A stretch of 64,000 nt of DNA. It comes from Siphlonurus alternatus. Taxonomy: Eukaryota; Arthropoda; Insecta; Ephemeroptera; Siphlonuridae. The translations under genes and the position numbers were made by a program. This document shows positions 1 to 13,900 of this stretch, in pieces. The stretch covers positions 10,727,971 to 10,791,970 of the forward strand of contig OX463785.1 in assembly GCA_949825025.1 (NCBI GenBank). The letters are read 5' to 3'. The notes beneath the pieces are model-generated. The model was not told the DNA's origin. It worked only from the letters and a program-made list of their open reading frames with translations, and made no database searches. Position 1 is the first letter of the stretch. Every line of letters starts with the position of its first letter.

Positions 1-29
1 AGTGGCAGCTAATCTTTATTTGTTATAAT

Positions 30-204
30 ACCACCAAGATCTGCACCGACGGCGGCTCCAGGCAGGCAGGTTCACGCCCAGACCCTTCAGCGCTCACCGT
101 CGCGACCCTCCTACTCACCAGGGTTTCGCAGCGAGCAGCCGAAGCCATGATGCACCCGCCTTCTGCCACCGGTATATAGACACGACGCTTCAGCGCCATC
201 CATT
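30..204 (-). pseudogene. 28S rRNA-derived fragment in the Fer-like intron
   Basis: Read on the minus strand this carries two conserved 28S rRNA blocks in order: AATGGATGGCGCTGAAGCGT (around 185-204) and, after a shortened variable stretch, GGAGGGTCGCGACGGTGAGC followed by GGAGCCGCCGTCGGTGCAGA and TCTTGGTGGTA (about 30-112). They match the large-subunit rRNA segment leading into the GGTGGTAGTAGCAAATATT stretch, which is degraded here. It is far too short for an rRNA gene and lies about 35 bp past the exon 4 donor, so it is a dispersed rDNA fragment or rRNA-derived retroposon. A related piece lies inverted at 24982-25074. Confidence 0.8.
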
Positions 205-240
205 CCGAATGACTGGACTCTACAGTGAAGTTGGACTCAC

Positions 241-1890
241 CAGGTGGTGACGGCGGCCTCCTGGCTCTCCTGCTGGTGCTCTAAGAGTCCAGGTAACAAC
301 ACGGTCCTGAAGTCCCGCTCGTACTCGCTCGCCTCGCTCAGCAGCAACACGTACTCGTTGTGGGTGAGGTGCAGACGTCGGCACGCTCGCTGGTACTTGT
401 CACGAACCTCCGCGATCTTGGGGCCGCTGCGACCGGCTGGGGAACACAACCATATCAGAATGGGGGCTCCAGCGCGCCCAGGGGACTATTTTAGTTATTT
501 AACTAGGAGTATATAGAACTTACAGGGACGGAGGACGGTCAAAAAAGGTTGAGATCGGTCCATACACCCCCCACAATGTAGCGAATCTCCGTTTGAAAAT
601 ATAAATTGAAATTTCGTGTTACATGTTGAGCATGCACGAAAATCATGGCCGTTGGTAATTCATCTCAATATTAATTTTGGGATGCTACTAGGAGTAAGAG
701 GAAGGTGATTGTTTTTTTATTAAAATTTTCAATTAGGAAGTGACTTGATCCATTTCTTCCATAAATTTAGATCATTTTGAAAACAAAAAATGAGTATATA
801 ACATAACAAAAAATAATTATATTATGAAGATGAAGCGATACAATATCCCAAGCTTCTATTTTTTTTAATGATATTTTTTATTCCAATAAAACTGATACAA
901 TATAAAAATGTAAATATTTCAGCTTTTACAATGATAGTGTTTAAATACGAATTCGTTTTGCCGTTTCGTAAAATTAACATTATCTGTCGTAAAGAATACG
1001 TATTAAACACCATAATGTAAACGCAGAATATTAATTAAAACGAGAGAAAGTCCGTGATCAAATTTGTACTCACTTTTGACGTACTGCTCCTCGAAGCGCG
1101 TCCTCGTGGTCTTGTACGTCTCCAGCTGTTTCTGGTACTCCTGTCGCTTCCGCTTGACTCCCTCTGACAGCTGCAACAGGTGCTTAATTAACATCGGGCT
1201 AATTCACGTCGGAATCGTTAATTAAACCTTTGTTTTTGTAGTCATCATTGATTATAATTTGTTGTTGATCTTAAATATTTTGATAAATTGTGTATTTTAT
1301 TGATATCGTGAGTATTTTATTTGTTGGTAATATAATTAGATTTTAATTTTTGTTAAAAGGACTGTTGAATATTGAAAATATATTTAATAAAATAACAGCA
1401 TTGATAGAAAAAGGTGCAAAGAGAGGAGGAAAATATATTTATATAATTTTAATTATAATATTAATTTCCAGTGCTAAAATATACACAGATATATTAAGGA
1501 TGAATCTCAGTAGGTTGATATCTCGCAATCATAGCGCCTGAATGCAACAAGACTTGCAGGGGACTTAGAACTCACCATCAATAGGTGGCATACAAATTTT
1601 GAAGCGAATCTGTCTTATCAGTTTTGTGAAAACTGAGGTAGAAGTTTAACATTGGCCTTATGGACGAAAACCGGAAATGGAGCTGTTGTAAGAAAACTGC
1701 AAGACTAAATTTGCTCAAACCAGCATTAAAAGCGAATAAGTTTTAGAACATTCTCGATTTTTTAAAATTTATTTCATTCGATTCGTTTGCAGGGAAATAT
1801 TCTTCGACTCCGAAGTATCTGAGATTAATCGTTAATAATACAGTGCTAAAAGTAACGCGAAACCGCGACATAATAATAATATGATATATA

Positions 1891-1948
<58 letters not shown>

Positions 1949-4900
1949 ATATTATTATATTATATTATTATTATATATATATTATGGCAAAAAATATTTA
2001 AGTAAAATTACAAGCATTTCATACCTAATAATTATTAGTACTAAAATTTAATGTTGATTTTTAGTACTTATAAAAAATTGAGCTGAACAATTAAATCAAG
2101 CATTATTAAAAATTTATATTAAGCTGAAATCAGTAATATAAAATATATAAAAGCTATACAACTTTGTGAAAAGATAATCAATTTTTCCAACATATATTTA
2201 TTGTTTTAAAAACAAAATCCTGATTTCCACGCATCTTTTCCTAATAAAAATATCGATATTTCGTAACCGGAGATGCGCTCCTTATAATTTAATCAGGCTG
2301 CATTTTTCCATTAAGATTGTCCACGACGCTAATGTTGGTTCGTTCCGAGCGAGTGACCGCCAGCAATCTGAGCTGGCCACCGACAGCAGCACCGGTAAAT
2401 GAAGTGCAGTGCCAGCTGACTTGGCTACCGTCGAGGAATTCAGACAAGTAATAATTACCATGGGAATTGTGTTTCATTATTGTCTCGTGTGAGGTGCTGA
2501 AACCTTTTTCCATGATAAATTTAATTAAGAAATAGTTCAGCTGGCACGCTTGTTCAGTTAATTTCAATTTAATATATTAAAATGATCATTTTACAATGAC
2601 CAATGTCTGGAGGCGTCAATAGAGGCTTCAAGTCAGCTGATTTTTCGGTGATCCCACCCGCTATACCAAACCTATGTAAAAAAAACGTGAATTCGTTTTT
2701 TCACTAAGAATAAGATTTTTCAGGGATAATTCCTTTATGGAACTTTGGTCCAACCTGAAAAATACAGTAGATAATTCAAGATTTAGATTTTTTACTTGAT
2801 TTATTAACCGAGAAAAGTTAAAAAAACACTTTGCTTCATTTTCAAGTGCAAGATGGACCTTAGCGACAAACAGTTGCGCAGCAAAAGCGCATCACTTGAA
2901 GCCTCCATAGGCATTTTTGCAATATCTTTTTCATTAAGGATTCAGGGGTGCCAACTTAAAATACAGGACTTTCAATAATTATTTAAAAATAGTTCCGGGA
3001 CTCAAAAAAATTTCATGTAAGTTGTCCATTATAATTTTTATTGATATCATCAGTATTGATTTGTTGAATATATAAAATATTAGATTTTAATTTTTGTTTG
3101 TTAAAAGGACTGTTGAATATTGAATATATATATATAAAAAAATCATATTTTTTATTTTCAATTTTGAATTAGAAAATATAATAAAAAATTGTATTTCTTT
3201 AATATATACAGCCAGAGCGTACTTGAGTAGGCAAGTTCGCTCTGATACAGCGGTCCTCTTCAGGAGTTCTAAACAGCAGCGTGACATGCATATCATTATA
3301 AACACAACTGTGAGAACTGACAACATAGTTTTTTAAAAATAGAAAAAATATAGAACAAAAGATATCCATCGTACAGTTAACTAATTCAATCTTAAAGCGT
3401 TGTCCGAGTTTTCGTCTGACCGAAGTACCGGCGTTCGTACGTCCCCCGTCCGCCAAGCAGACGAGCTGCCCCGCTCTAAATATAACTTCGAGACGCCGCC
3501 CCTGACGAGCGGCTTATGTCATCTCTTAACTCTGCAACCCACACGCTTGCCAGGCAGAAACTTTTACTGACCTATTGATGAGCGATAGATCAGTGTGCCA
3601 TCATCATCAATTGTCAATGTTGAAATACATCGTGAGATAATGTAATAATATATAACTCGTTCTTCTATTTATGTAGCATGGTCTATTTTTAGATTCAGTT
3701 TTTGTATCGATGAATGAAATGTAAGGAAAACAACTTTTTAATATTTTAACGCAATAATATAGGTACACTTTGAGACAGAAAGAACGTTATCCCAGCCTGA
3801 TTTGCTCGAGCTACAGCTCCAAGAGACAAAGAGTTGCATATTTGCAATTTTGGGAGAGGTGCAATGAAATATAAGGAGAACGGGAGCTGTGTTGCCATTT
3901 AGGATTCGTGACGTCAGTAATCCACACTTTAGTTACTCGCGACCGGCTTACCCTGGGACACTCGCCACCGTGCTTCATGCATTCATATTCAGTTAATGGG
4001 TAACTTTTAAATAAAAAATACTTATTTTTATGGTCCCCTGTCCCTTTAAGGGTAAGGTAACGCCACCAATGTTAAAAAAAATCCCTCACACAAAAATTCT
4101 GAAAAAAATTTAAAATGTTCTCCTCTACACCCCCTATCAGTAGCTAAAATATCAGGTATACAAATTCGATCTAGTTTTTGAGTTATGAATTTTTAAAGTT
4201 GACTAATTTAACATGGGATTTCCATTTCTCCATGTTAAAGTAGTCAACTTTAAAAATTCATAACTCAAAAACTAGATCGAATTTGTATACCTATGATATT
4301 TTAGCTACTGATAGGGGGTGTAGAGGAGAACATTTTAAATTTTTTTCAGAATTTTTGTGTGAGGGATTTTTTTTTAACATTGGTGGCGTTACCTTACCCT
4401 TAATATATATTTTATAGCAATAATTATAATATGTCATCATGTGTATAATACACATCGGGACAGAATGAACGTTATACCCTGATGCCTCATTTATAACTAG
4501 AGCTGCATTGCAGCTTCAAGAGGCAAAGATATACAGATTTGCAATTTTTGGAGGTAAGACGCGAGTAAATTATACTCACTTTCAGTCTAGTCTAGCGTCT
4601 AGCCATCACAAAATTATTCTAGTTCACTGGCATACCTCCATAATATATATATATATATATTAACATGCTGTGTGCAAAAACGCCCAGAGAGCAGGGTAAG
4701 TTAGTAGTGTCCTGCATTTTGAAGTACAGTAGTACGTGTAAAATAAAAAGAGGAGCTAGCAGTTTCATATTAATTTCATTAATTTTAATTCTCTCGTTTC
4801 ATACATGTAAAATAATCGCATTATTATAATTATAGTTAAGTGGCTATATTCTATATATTATTTTTTGTGAATGGTGTACTGCTAAAAAACAAAATCTGTC

Positions 4901-7900
4901 CTATATTTCTTCTTTTTAAGATTCCAATTAAGTCCCTGGAAAAATATTTAAAAATGACTAAAATGACTTTCCTTTTCCTCTTATCAGGAAAGATAAGAAA
5001 GAAGTTGTATAATATAGGTTGGTTCAAATTTCTAAGAAATTTTGTTGCATTTTATTTGCTGTGCAAATTTCGTAAAAATTATTTTCCCACTTGCAAGAAC
5101 AAATATATGTGAAAATTTCTTGTAAGGAATAATTTTAACATGTTAACGCACCTATATTATTTTACAGTAAATGATTTACACTTTCTATACACACAAATTT
5201 TTTTCCTCTGTATATATAAGTAATAAAAAATAAACAAAATCCTCTATAAAGCAAAAATTATGAATGACTGGCAGATTTTAGTAAGTTCATAAGGAGTCGC
5301 TGTTTTATACCACGAGTGGGTGTACAGTACGTTCAATATATCTATAAGTGATGCAAGAAAAAAAAAAAAAAAAAAGTCGTGTTGATCCCTCAATCTTGGA
5401 ACTTTGCCCAAAGAAAAGAATTCCTTGAAAATCGCAAGTGAGTTTGGATGCTAGATATACAGTGGTGCTTATTTTTTTTAGTATGGTAAATCTTTTTATT
5501 TGCGTCTAATTCAAAATAAATTTACACAAATATCAATAGCATGTATGTACGTACAAATATACTGTATATAGCATTATGGATCTGGGTAAGGCACGTCAAA
5601 AGGCAAATACAAAGAGCATAAATATATATAAGATAATTATATAATATATTGCAAAATTAATTAGTAATTACATTAATATTATTTGGGTATAGGAACGCTA
5701 TGAAATATGAACAGTATACAATAAAATTCACCCTTGTGGTTTATTTTAGGGGTCTATTTCGATTACCTGCCTCCATGTATGGTACCATCAGGCAATTAAA
5801 ACTCAAAAAATACCATTACAAAGTAATATGGGTCCAACCAGAGATTTTTAAACTCTTTGGTCCAACCTATGATCTCTGCATGGGTCTATTCGTAAATGCA
5901 CAATTGATTAATGACTCAATAATCAAACGTTTTGAACCTTCTGTACAGGGAACATAAGAATCATCAAATAATTTATTATTTTCCGATTGTGCATTTAAGA
6001 AAAGACTTCATATATCAAGCAGGACCAAAAGGTCTTAATTCCTGCTCCATTCAGTTCTTGGTTATGCCATCAGTGTAGTCTTATTATACTAAAAATAAAA
6101 AGCATTTCCTGACATTTTTTGAGACTATTATATCCTCATATAATATCCACTGTCGTTTTAATTTTAATCTTAAATTAATTGCAATGTTATAAAGAGGTTA
6201 TGTACTGAACAATTGTATTAATTACCATTGAATTACGATAACCTTGTGGAAGTGACGGAAAGAGATTGTAAAAATTAAAAAAATGTCATTCCCACGTGGG
6301 TTTTATAATTTTTATCCCTCTTAATTAAAACACGTCAATTAAAAACATAACGTAATATTTCGACCATAAAATAAATTTAAATCTCGATTTTTAATTAGCT
6401 CAAAAAAATTTGGCATTGCATTAGCAGTATAAAAAATTACAATGTGATAATTATGAATACTCGGATCCAACTTACAATTTTTTTTTAATTATTATTGTCT
6501 TCATTCTTACTGCATGCAAAGTCTTTGCATTTATCTTTAGTGTGACGTCACGCGACCCTTCCATTAAATTGTATTGTAGTACAAAGGAAAAGGTTCGTGA
6601 CGTCATATCAAAGTTAAATGGAGACAACTTTATTTACAAAAATCTGCCAGCATTACATCTCGCTTAATTATTATACCAAATAATTATACTACGTAACTTA
6701 AAAATGCACTATGTATATAAAAACAACAATATATTATAATTAAAGTAAATTTAACGGATACAAAATATATTGCATGTAATTTAACACTTAATTATTCATT
6801 TCAGTTATAGACTTTATTGTGTAGTGGTACTGTAGCGTGAATTTTAAAGCAATATTAAATTAAATTTCATGAGAAAGCACATGACAAAATTCACTTCCAA
6901 GATACAGTTAAATTAATTTAACGTCAGACTAACTCGATGAAAAAGGTATAAAGGTGATTGAAGGTATAAAGAAGATAACATGTTTAAAAGTGATATCTTA
7001 TCTCATGCAAAATGTAAATAATAATAAAACACCTACACGTGGTCTTCTAGTATGATATTATACAAATGATGCATGTTGTTTGTGTTAAATGCCATATATT
7101 TATATTATTTAGTTACAAGACTTACATTGACATTGCAGTCCTTCAAATTAGCTACAAATTGCTAAATTAGTGGAATTAAAACACTATAAATTCACACAGA
7201 CTTCTTTTAACTTAAATTACCCTGCTTTAAATAATTATAAAAAGTAATCAATTAAATCATTTTGATGATGAGAATTAGCCTGGCACGGATCTAGAACCAA
7301 ATTATTTCGGAGGGGGCTGCCTCCGTATCTCCATAAGGCCAATGTTAAAAAAATATATTGGAGTGGGGGAAATGCCTATATTGCCCATGTTAAATCTGAA
7401 ATTTCGGAGGGGGCTGCAGCCCCCCCCCCTTCCCCCAGCAACCCCCCTAGATCCGCGTTTGGAATTAGCTGGTGGAAATTTAATATACTATATATACAAC
7501 AATTTTGTCAGTTTTAGGCACTATGCATCTTAAATAATATCCTGGAAATTAGTATTATATTTTCAGTGTAAAATTGATACCAAATTCATTACATGCAGCT
7601 ATATATTATACATAGAATTTATTAAATTTGGAGGTTATTTATTATAACTCCTACCCCATACTGCAATCAAACATTTCAATGCTCCCAGTATAAACCCCTG
7701 CAGAAAAATCTAACCCCCACACAAGTAATTTTACATTAATGGCCAACCTTCTTGAAATAATATTACTGCAGCATATTTGGATAGAGGACCTCGAGTTATG
7801 TATTTTGTCAAATTTATTTTTTTTCAGATTTTTTTGAACCCTCAAATACTTGGCTCCAAATTGAAGGGAAGACACTGTGACGTCATAATCATGCAACGTC

Positions 7901-10900
7901 TTTCCCTATGATAATTGCTAACTATGCTTGCTTGTTTAATATTTGCATGACTATTACGTCACAGCGTTTTGAAGCACGATTTTAAGCATGATAGAGGACG
8001 TAGAGGGGTTTAAAAAAAATGTTAATGCACAACTCAAAAACATGGAATAAAAAAAATCAAGAAGGTTGTCCATTTAACTATATATATATATATATAAAAA
8101 TCTTTCACTTCTTGAGAAAATCTTTAAATCAAGTTGACTATATTCAAAGTTGTAGATGATATTTCTTAGCCGAAAATTTAATATTTCTGGTCTTCCTATT
8201 CATATTTCAGCGTTGCAATTTCATACATAGATCAGTAATTTATTTACTGTAAACTGCTCTGCAAATTTTCAAAACTGAATTACAAACAGAAGAGCTGCAA
8301 ACTTCATACTTCCGGAGGAAATTTAATATAAATTTGACTGTATACTCAATTTCTAATAAATTTAATCTTCTCCGAGAAATAAGAGTGCAACGTTCTGGTA
8401 ATATTAGCCTAGATGACAATCGTTATTTCTGTCTCCTTGCAGATAATACGTCGTCAGCTGTGACCTCCCAAAGCGCGAGCTCACGAGTGTACACGCTCTC
8501 TCGGTTCTACCCCCTAGCGCAGCAGCTACCACCAGAAATAAACTTCTAGTCAGCTGAGGGGATTTAAATTTTTATCTTCGGAAGAAGTAGTACATAAATA
8601 TACTCAGAGGGAATTTAAAAATTATACCTGTATATTTAAATTAAATGGTATATCATATTTTACTAGAGTTTTAATTTATTTAATTTCAAGGGATGTCAGT
8701 GATTTTCTTTTTGAAAACACCTATTTTTTTTTTATAATAAATGATTTTTAATTAAATAAAAACAAATAATTATAGACGGTAATTGTTAAGTAGTAATTAA
8801 TAAAATTTGCAATTTTATTTTTAAAGTTATTGCAAAATTGTATAAAATTAGACTTAATTTGCAAAAACACTAAAATTTTAAACTGAATTTAAAGTAAGTT
8901 TTATTATGCTTTCAATTTGAATAAAATTATGAATGACGCGCGTCAAGAATCATACATTTTTTTTTTATAAATTTGCAAATATTATTAAATAAACTGATCA
9001 TTTTGAATAATTATTTCATAAATTTTTTAATCAAATTTTTATATAAGATATTGTTATTATAATAAATCCATTACTTCCTAATGCCATGCGTGCGTTATCA
9101 GTGTTATCATAATAATGTAATACCCGTTACTTCAACCAATTAATTAATTATCACTTCACTGATTATAGCTATGACGACTTCAATAAACTATTTGAGCTTC
9201 TTGCTTCAAAGTATTTTTAAATTTTGACTCAGTACACAGAAAATTCAATGAGTATAGTCAGATAAACGTAAGATTCCCTTTACACGTACATAATATAGTC
9301 TCAAGCGAGGGTTGTGATACCTGAAAATGGACAACTTACATGACGTTTTTTATTGCAAAAATGAATAGAGGGTACCAAATTATGCTACTCTGAATTTTTT
9401 CAGATTTTTTTGAAATCCAGAACTATTTTTAAATAATTATTGAAAGTGCGGCCACGCCCCCTGGAGGCGTCAATAGGCGTTTTTGCCCTATCCTTTATAT
9501 TAAGAATTCAGGAGTGCCAACTTAAATTACAGGACTTTCAATAATTATTTAAAAATAGTTCCGGGACTCAAAAAAATCCAAAAAAATTTAGAGTGGCATA
9601 ATTTGATACCCTCTTTTCATTTTTGCAATAAAAAAAATCCATGTAAGTTGTCCATTTACAGAAGTGACGTAAATTACATGGTCTTGCTTTAATTTAGTTC
9701 ACAAGTAGAAAATGCGTCACTTCCGGAAATTTTCAGGCGTCAACTCTCTTTAGACTATACAGTATAACAGATCTTAGTTTACCTCTAGACAGTTCAGTAG
9801 ACTAGACGGCGCCAGATATCAGCCAATGAAAAGGCTAGAATGACTGCTGGCCACCTTTTCATTGGCTGATATATCTGGCGACGTCTAGTCTACTGAACTG
9901 TCTAGAGGTAAACTAAGATCTGTTATACTGTATAGCATGAGAAAGTGCTTTTTTTTAATCTTTGAAAATGTGTAATAAAAAGAATTCAAAATCAACGAAT
10001 TTAGAGCAACTTAAACTGTTTTTTTGCACTCGGCCTAAAGGAATTACTGAAATTCTATTTGACTTTTTACCAATGTATCAAAGAATTGTAGATATTAATT
10101 CTTTGAATGTATTAAACAAGGCCTCTTCAAAAACCCGTAAGCCATGTGCGGTACAGCGACACACTTAATGTACTGCAAGTTAAGCGCTATAATAATATCA
10201 TGACTTTCCTCCTACTCTTATCGCAAACACGTGCATATTTTATAACAACATTTTTGTCTGTGCCACTTCTAAGAATTATAAAATGTACGAGACAAATAAA
10301 ATTGTCTTGGATTCATCATATTTATTTTCAGGAAGATTGTTAACTATATTTTTTAGTAATAAATTTAAATACAATGTACAGACTTATACTTAAAAAATAG
10401 TTCGTGGAAAACCACAACGTACAGTACCACACATTATACAGATCTGTATTCACCAATAGCACCAATATGATAAAAGTTAATTATCTCAAGCTTCTCAACG
10501 TATAAAGTACTGTAAGATTTTTTTTAATAGCAGATGTAGGGATTTAAAAGCATTATAAATTTAATTTATTATTTAGAATCTGGTTTTCCCAAAAAAAAAT
10601 TAAACTTCACGTCTGATCGTATATGTGCAAACAGTGCCAATGATAAATACATATAAGAAAATGTACCCGAGAGTACAAAAATTTCGACAGTTGTATTTAG
10701 ATTTTTAACATTTTGATTTTTAAAAATTTCCAGACTAAAATGGAGTATCGACCTCAATTTTTTTTTTATTGTAGAAATGGATAGAGCGTGCAAAGTTATA
10801 TATATGCTACCCTGATTTTTTTCAGATTTTTTTAGGGCCCGGGAACTATTTTTAAAAAATTATTGAAAGTTCTTTTGTGAGGTCACGACCCGCCGCTCCT

Positions 10901-13900
10901 TAAGAAAAATATATATAGGACTTACCGCCTCATGACGTCACAAAAATAACTTTCAATATTTTTTTAAAAATAGTTCCCGGGCTCTAAAAAACTGAAAAAA
11001 ATCAGGGTATCTTTGCACGCTCTATCCATTTCTGCAATAAAAAAAAAATTGAGGTCGATACTCCATTCGAAGATAAATTCTTTCCGAATGCCTCTTACAT
11101 TATACTTGATCTTTTATATTTTAACAGCAACTGCAAAAAAATTTCTACGTTCAAGGCAAAGACGAGATGAATATCTCTTACTGTATAATATCAAGTATCA
11201 TCGGCTCAATCACGTATGCATAAGGCACTGACATAATATATATGGTACGTACTAAGTAATGTTGCCACATACGTAGAGACCATCGTGCGGGTTCACAGGT
11301 CATGTAATTTCTGTAAAGCAACTCAGGCTATTGTTACCATAGAAAATTCCTGAGAACATTTGCAGACAGTAATAATTATTAGCCTTATATATATACTTTG
11401 AATTGTTGTCAGTAAAAATATTTTCTTAGCAAAAATTTAAAATAATTTATTTGTTGCAATTTTATCGTAACCCTAAAAAAGTAATAAATACAAATTTAAT
11501 CAATATAATATATGCTATTTTTATTTTTTTTATTTATTAAATTTATTTTTAATTTTTTGCCGAATCTCCAAAATTTTAAATTAATATGTGTAATCTGATC
11601 TTAAGGTAGAGATAACGCCGAACAGCTGATCGACGTAATGCCCTTTGATTAACATGTAAACCTTAGCAAATTGACAAAAATTCTGAAATTTTTTTGAGAG
11701 GCAGATATTAATAGTGCCTAAAAGCCATAGAAAAAATTTCAAAACGATTTAACGAGCCGATTTTTTTTAATTAATTTTTTTAATTTTCAGCATAGGGCTT
11801 TCCCATGGAGAGCCAAACTAAAAAATTAATTTAAAAAAATCGGATCGTTAAATGTTTTTGAAACTTTTGCTATGGCTTTTAGGCACTAATATCTACCTCT
11901 CAAAAAAATTTCAGAATTTTTGTCAATTTGCCAAGGTTTACATGTTAATCAAAGGGGATTACGTCGAACTGCTGTTCGACGTTATCTCTACCTTAATAAA
12001 CTGAAGTGTTAAATTTAAAGTATGCTTGTTCCCAACAATAGTGAGAAATATAATAATATACAGTAATATAATAATTGTACAATGAATTCAATATTTAAAA
12101 AAAAAATCTAAAAATAAATTACATATTATGTAATTATAGAAGTTAAGCTTTAATTGCAATTTTTAATTAGATTTATTATTTTATTTATTTCTAGACAGAA
12201 TAATAAGTTTAAAGAACTATACAGTATAATTTTATAATTATGTACGTCATACTTCTGCATTACTGAACATCATAATAATTTGTCATAATTATTATTACAT
12301 AATTATTATGTACATACATGCAGCCTAACACAATTTCTTTTGCAACGTGTTAGCTTCATTGCAGATAGCTCATTATTCCGGACGAAGGACTATTATTTTA
12401 TCACTTTAATTTAAAGCTATAAATTTATAGATTATATACAAAAAGGCTATTGCCCTTCTACCCTGCCCTAAAATTGATGGCAAAATTAAATTTTTAAAAT
12501 CAATTCACCCCCTTCTTGGGTAACGGAGTATCGGACCTTAATTTTTTTTTATTGCAGAAATGGATAGAGGGTGCAAAGTTATGCTACCCTGATTTTTGTC
12601 AGATTTTTCACAGCCCTGGAAGTATATTTAAAAAATTATTGAAAGTTCTTTTTGTGACGTCACGCGGCAGCAAGTCCTATCCTTTTCTTAAGGAGAGGCG
12701 CCTCGTGACGTCACAAAAAGGACTTTCAATATTTTTTTAAAAATACTTCCAGGGCTGTAAAAAATCTAAAAAAAAAAAAAAAAACAGGGTAGGATAAATT
12801 TGCACCCTCTATCCATTTCTGAAATAAAAAATTTTGAGGTCAATACTCCACATTCTATAAAAGTTCTCCGATTTTGATTTAATTTACAATCATATTTTGT
12901 TTGTAAGTTTATACGATAATTTTTAACAGTGTATCCATAAATTAATTTATAACTTTCACAAATGTAATTAGCATATTCATAAATATATGAGCATCACAAG
13001 TCAATCAAGTTCAGTGATCCCTCACCGCGGTATATAACAAAGTGTGTGGCCAAACACTCTTATATTTAACAATGACGAGAATGTAGATCAACAATGCTAA
13101 TTGTTATGTGTCCATTGCGAGCCTAGAATAGCTTTAAGATCGTCACATAAAACGTTCTGCTTAGGTAGGCATAAATATTTTAATCAAAGAAATTTTATTG
13201 AAGATGATGTAATGTGTTTCGTCATATCGAAAAGAGGAAAACGTGTTGTAAAATTTTATGATGTACAGTTAGGAAAACAAAATTTGGAATTTTGAGTTCT
13301 TGTATTAGTTTTATTGGAAATTTAATGCATAATCAAAATAGTAAAATTTTAATTTTTTAGTTAAGAAAATAAATTAAAAAATTAATTTTGAGTGAATATA
13401 CCTTAAATACAGTATTTTAATTATTTATAAAAATGTATAAATTCTTCATTGTTTTTTGTTAACTTTAATGAGGAATCAAGACATTTCTCTATCCGGCGGT
13501 AGCATTATAACACGGAGACCATATAATTAATTGAGAAAAATTCTAAGAAAACCGATGGATACTGGTTTATAAAGTTTATTATTTTTTTTCTTGAAATAAA
13601 GTGAAAGGTAAATAAACTCATCTTAAAAACTACAGAATGCAATATCCTCTTTTGTGTGAATTGGGATTTTTATTATTATGTCTAAATTTATAAATTTATC
13701 AGCACTGTGAAAAGTTCATTTTCTCAGAATTCTATTAAAAAAAAAAAAAAAAAAAATCTGACTTGTGAGTATATTGGAGGCTGCAAAAAGTGCATGCATT
13801 GGTATTTTTTGTTGTGTGAATTTCATGAATATCGAATTAAGTAAAAATAAAGCAATAAATATTTACGTAAAAGAAAATCTTCTTTATGATATTAATTTAA

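Noticed and set aside
30..204. A ribosomal DNA locus
   Set aside because: Under 200 bp, variable regions missing, no flanking rDNA, sits in an intron.
3199..3600. Possible gene in a GC-richer island
   Set aside because: Short frames on the minus strand show no known motif and no paired splice sites; left as an unexplained island.
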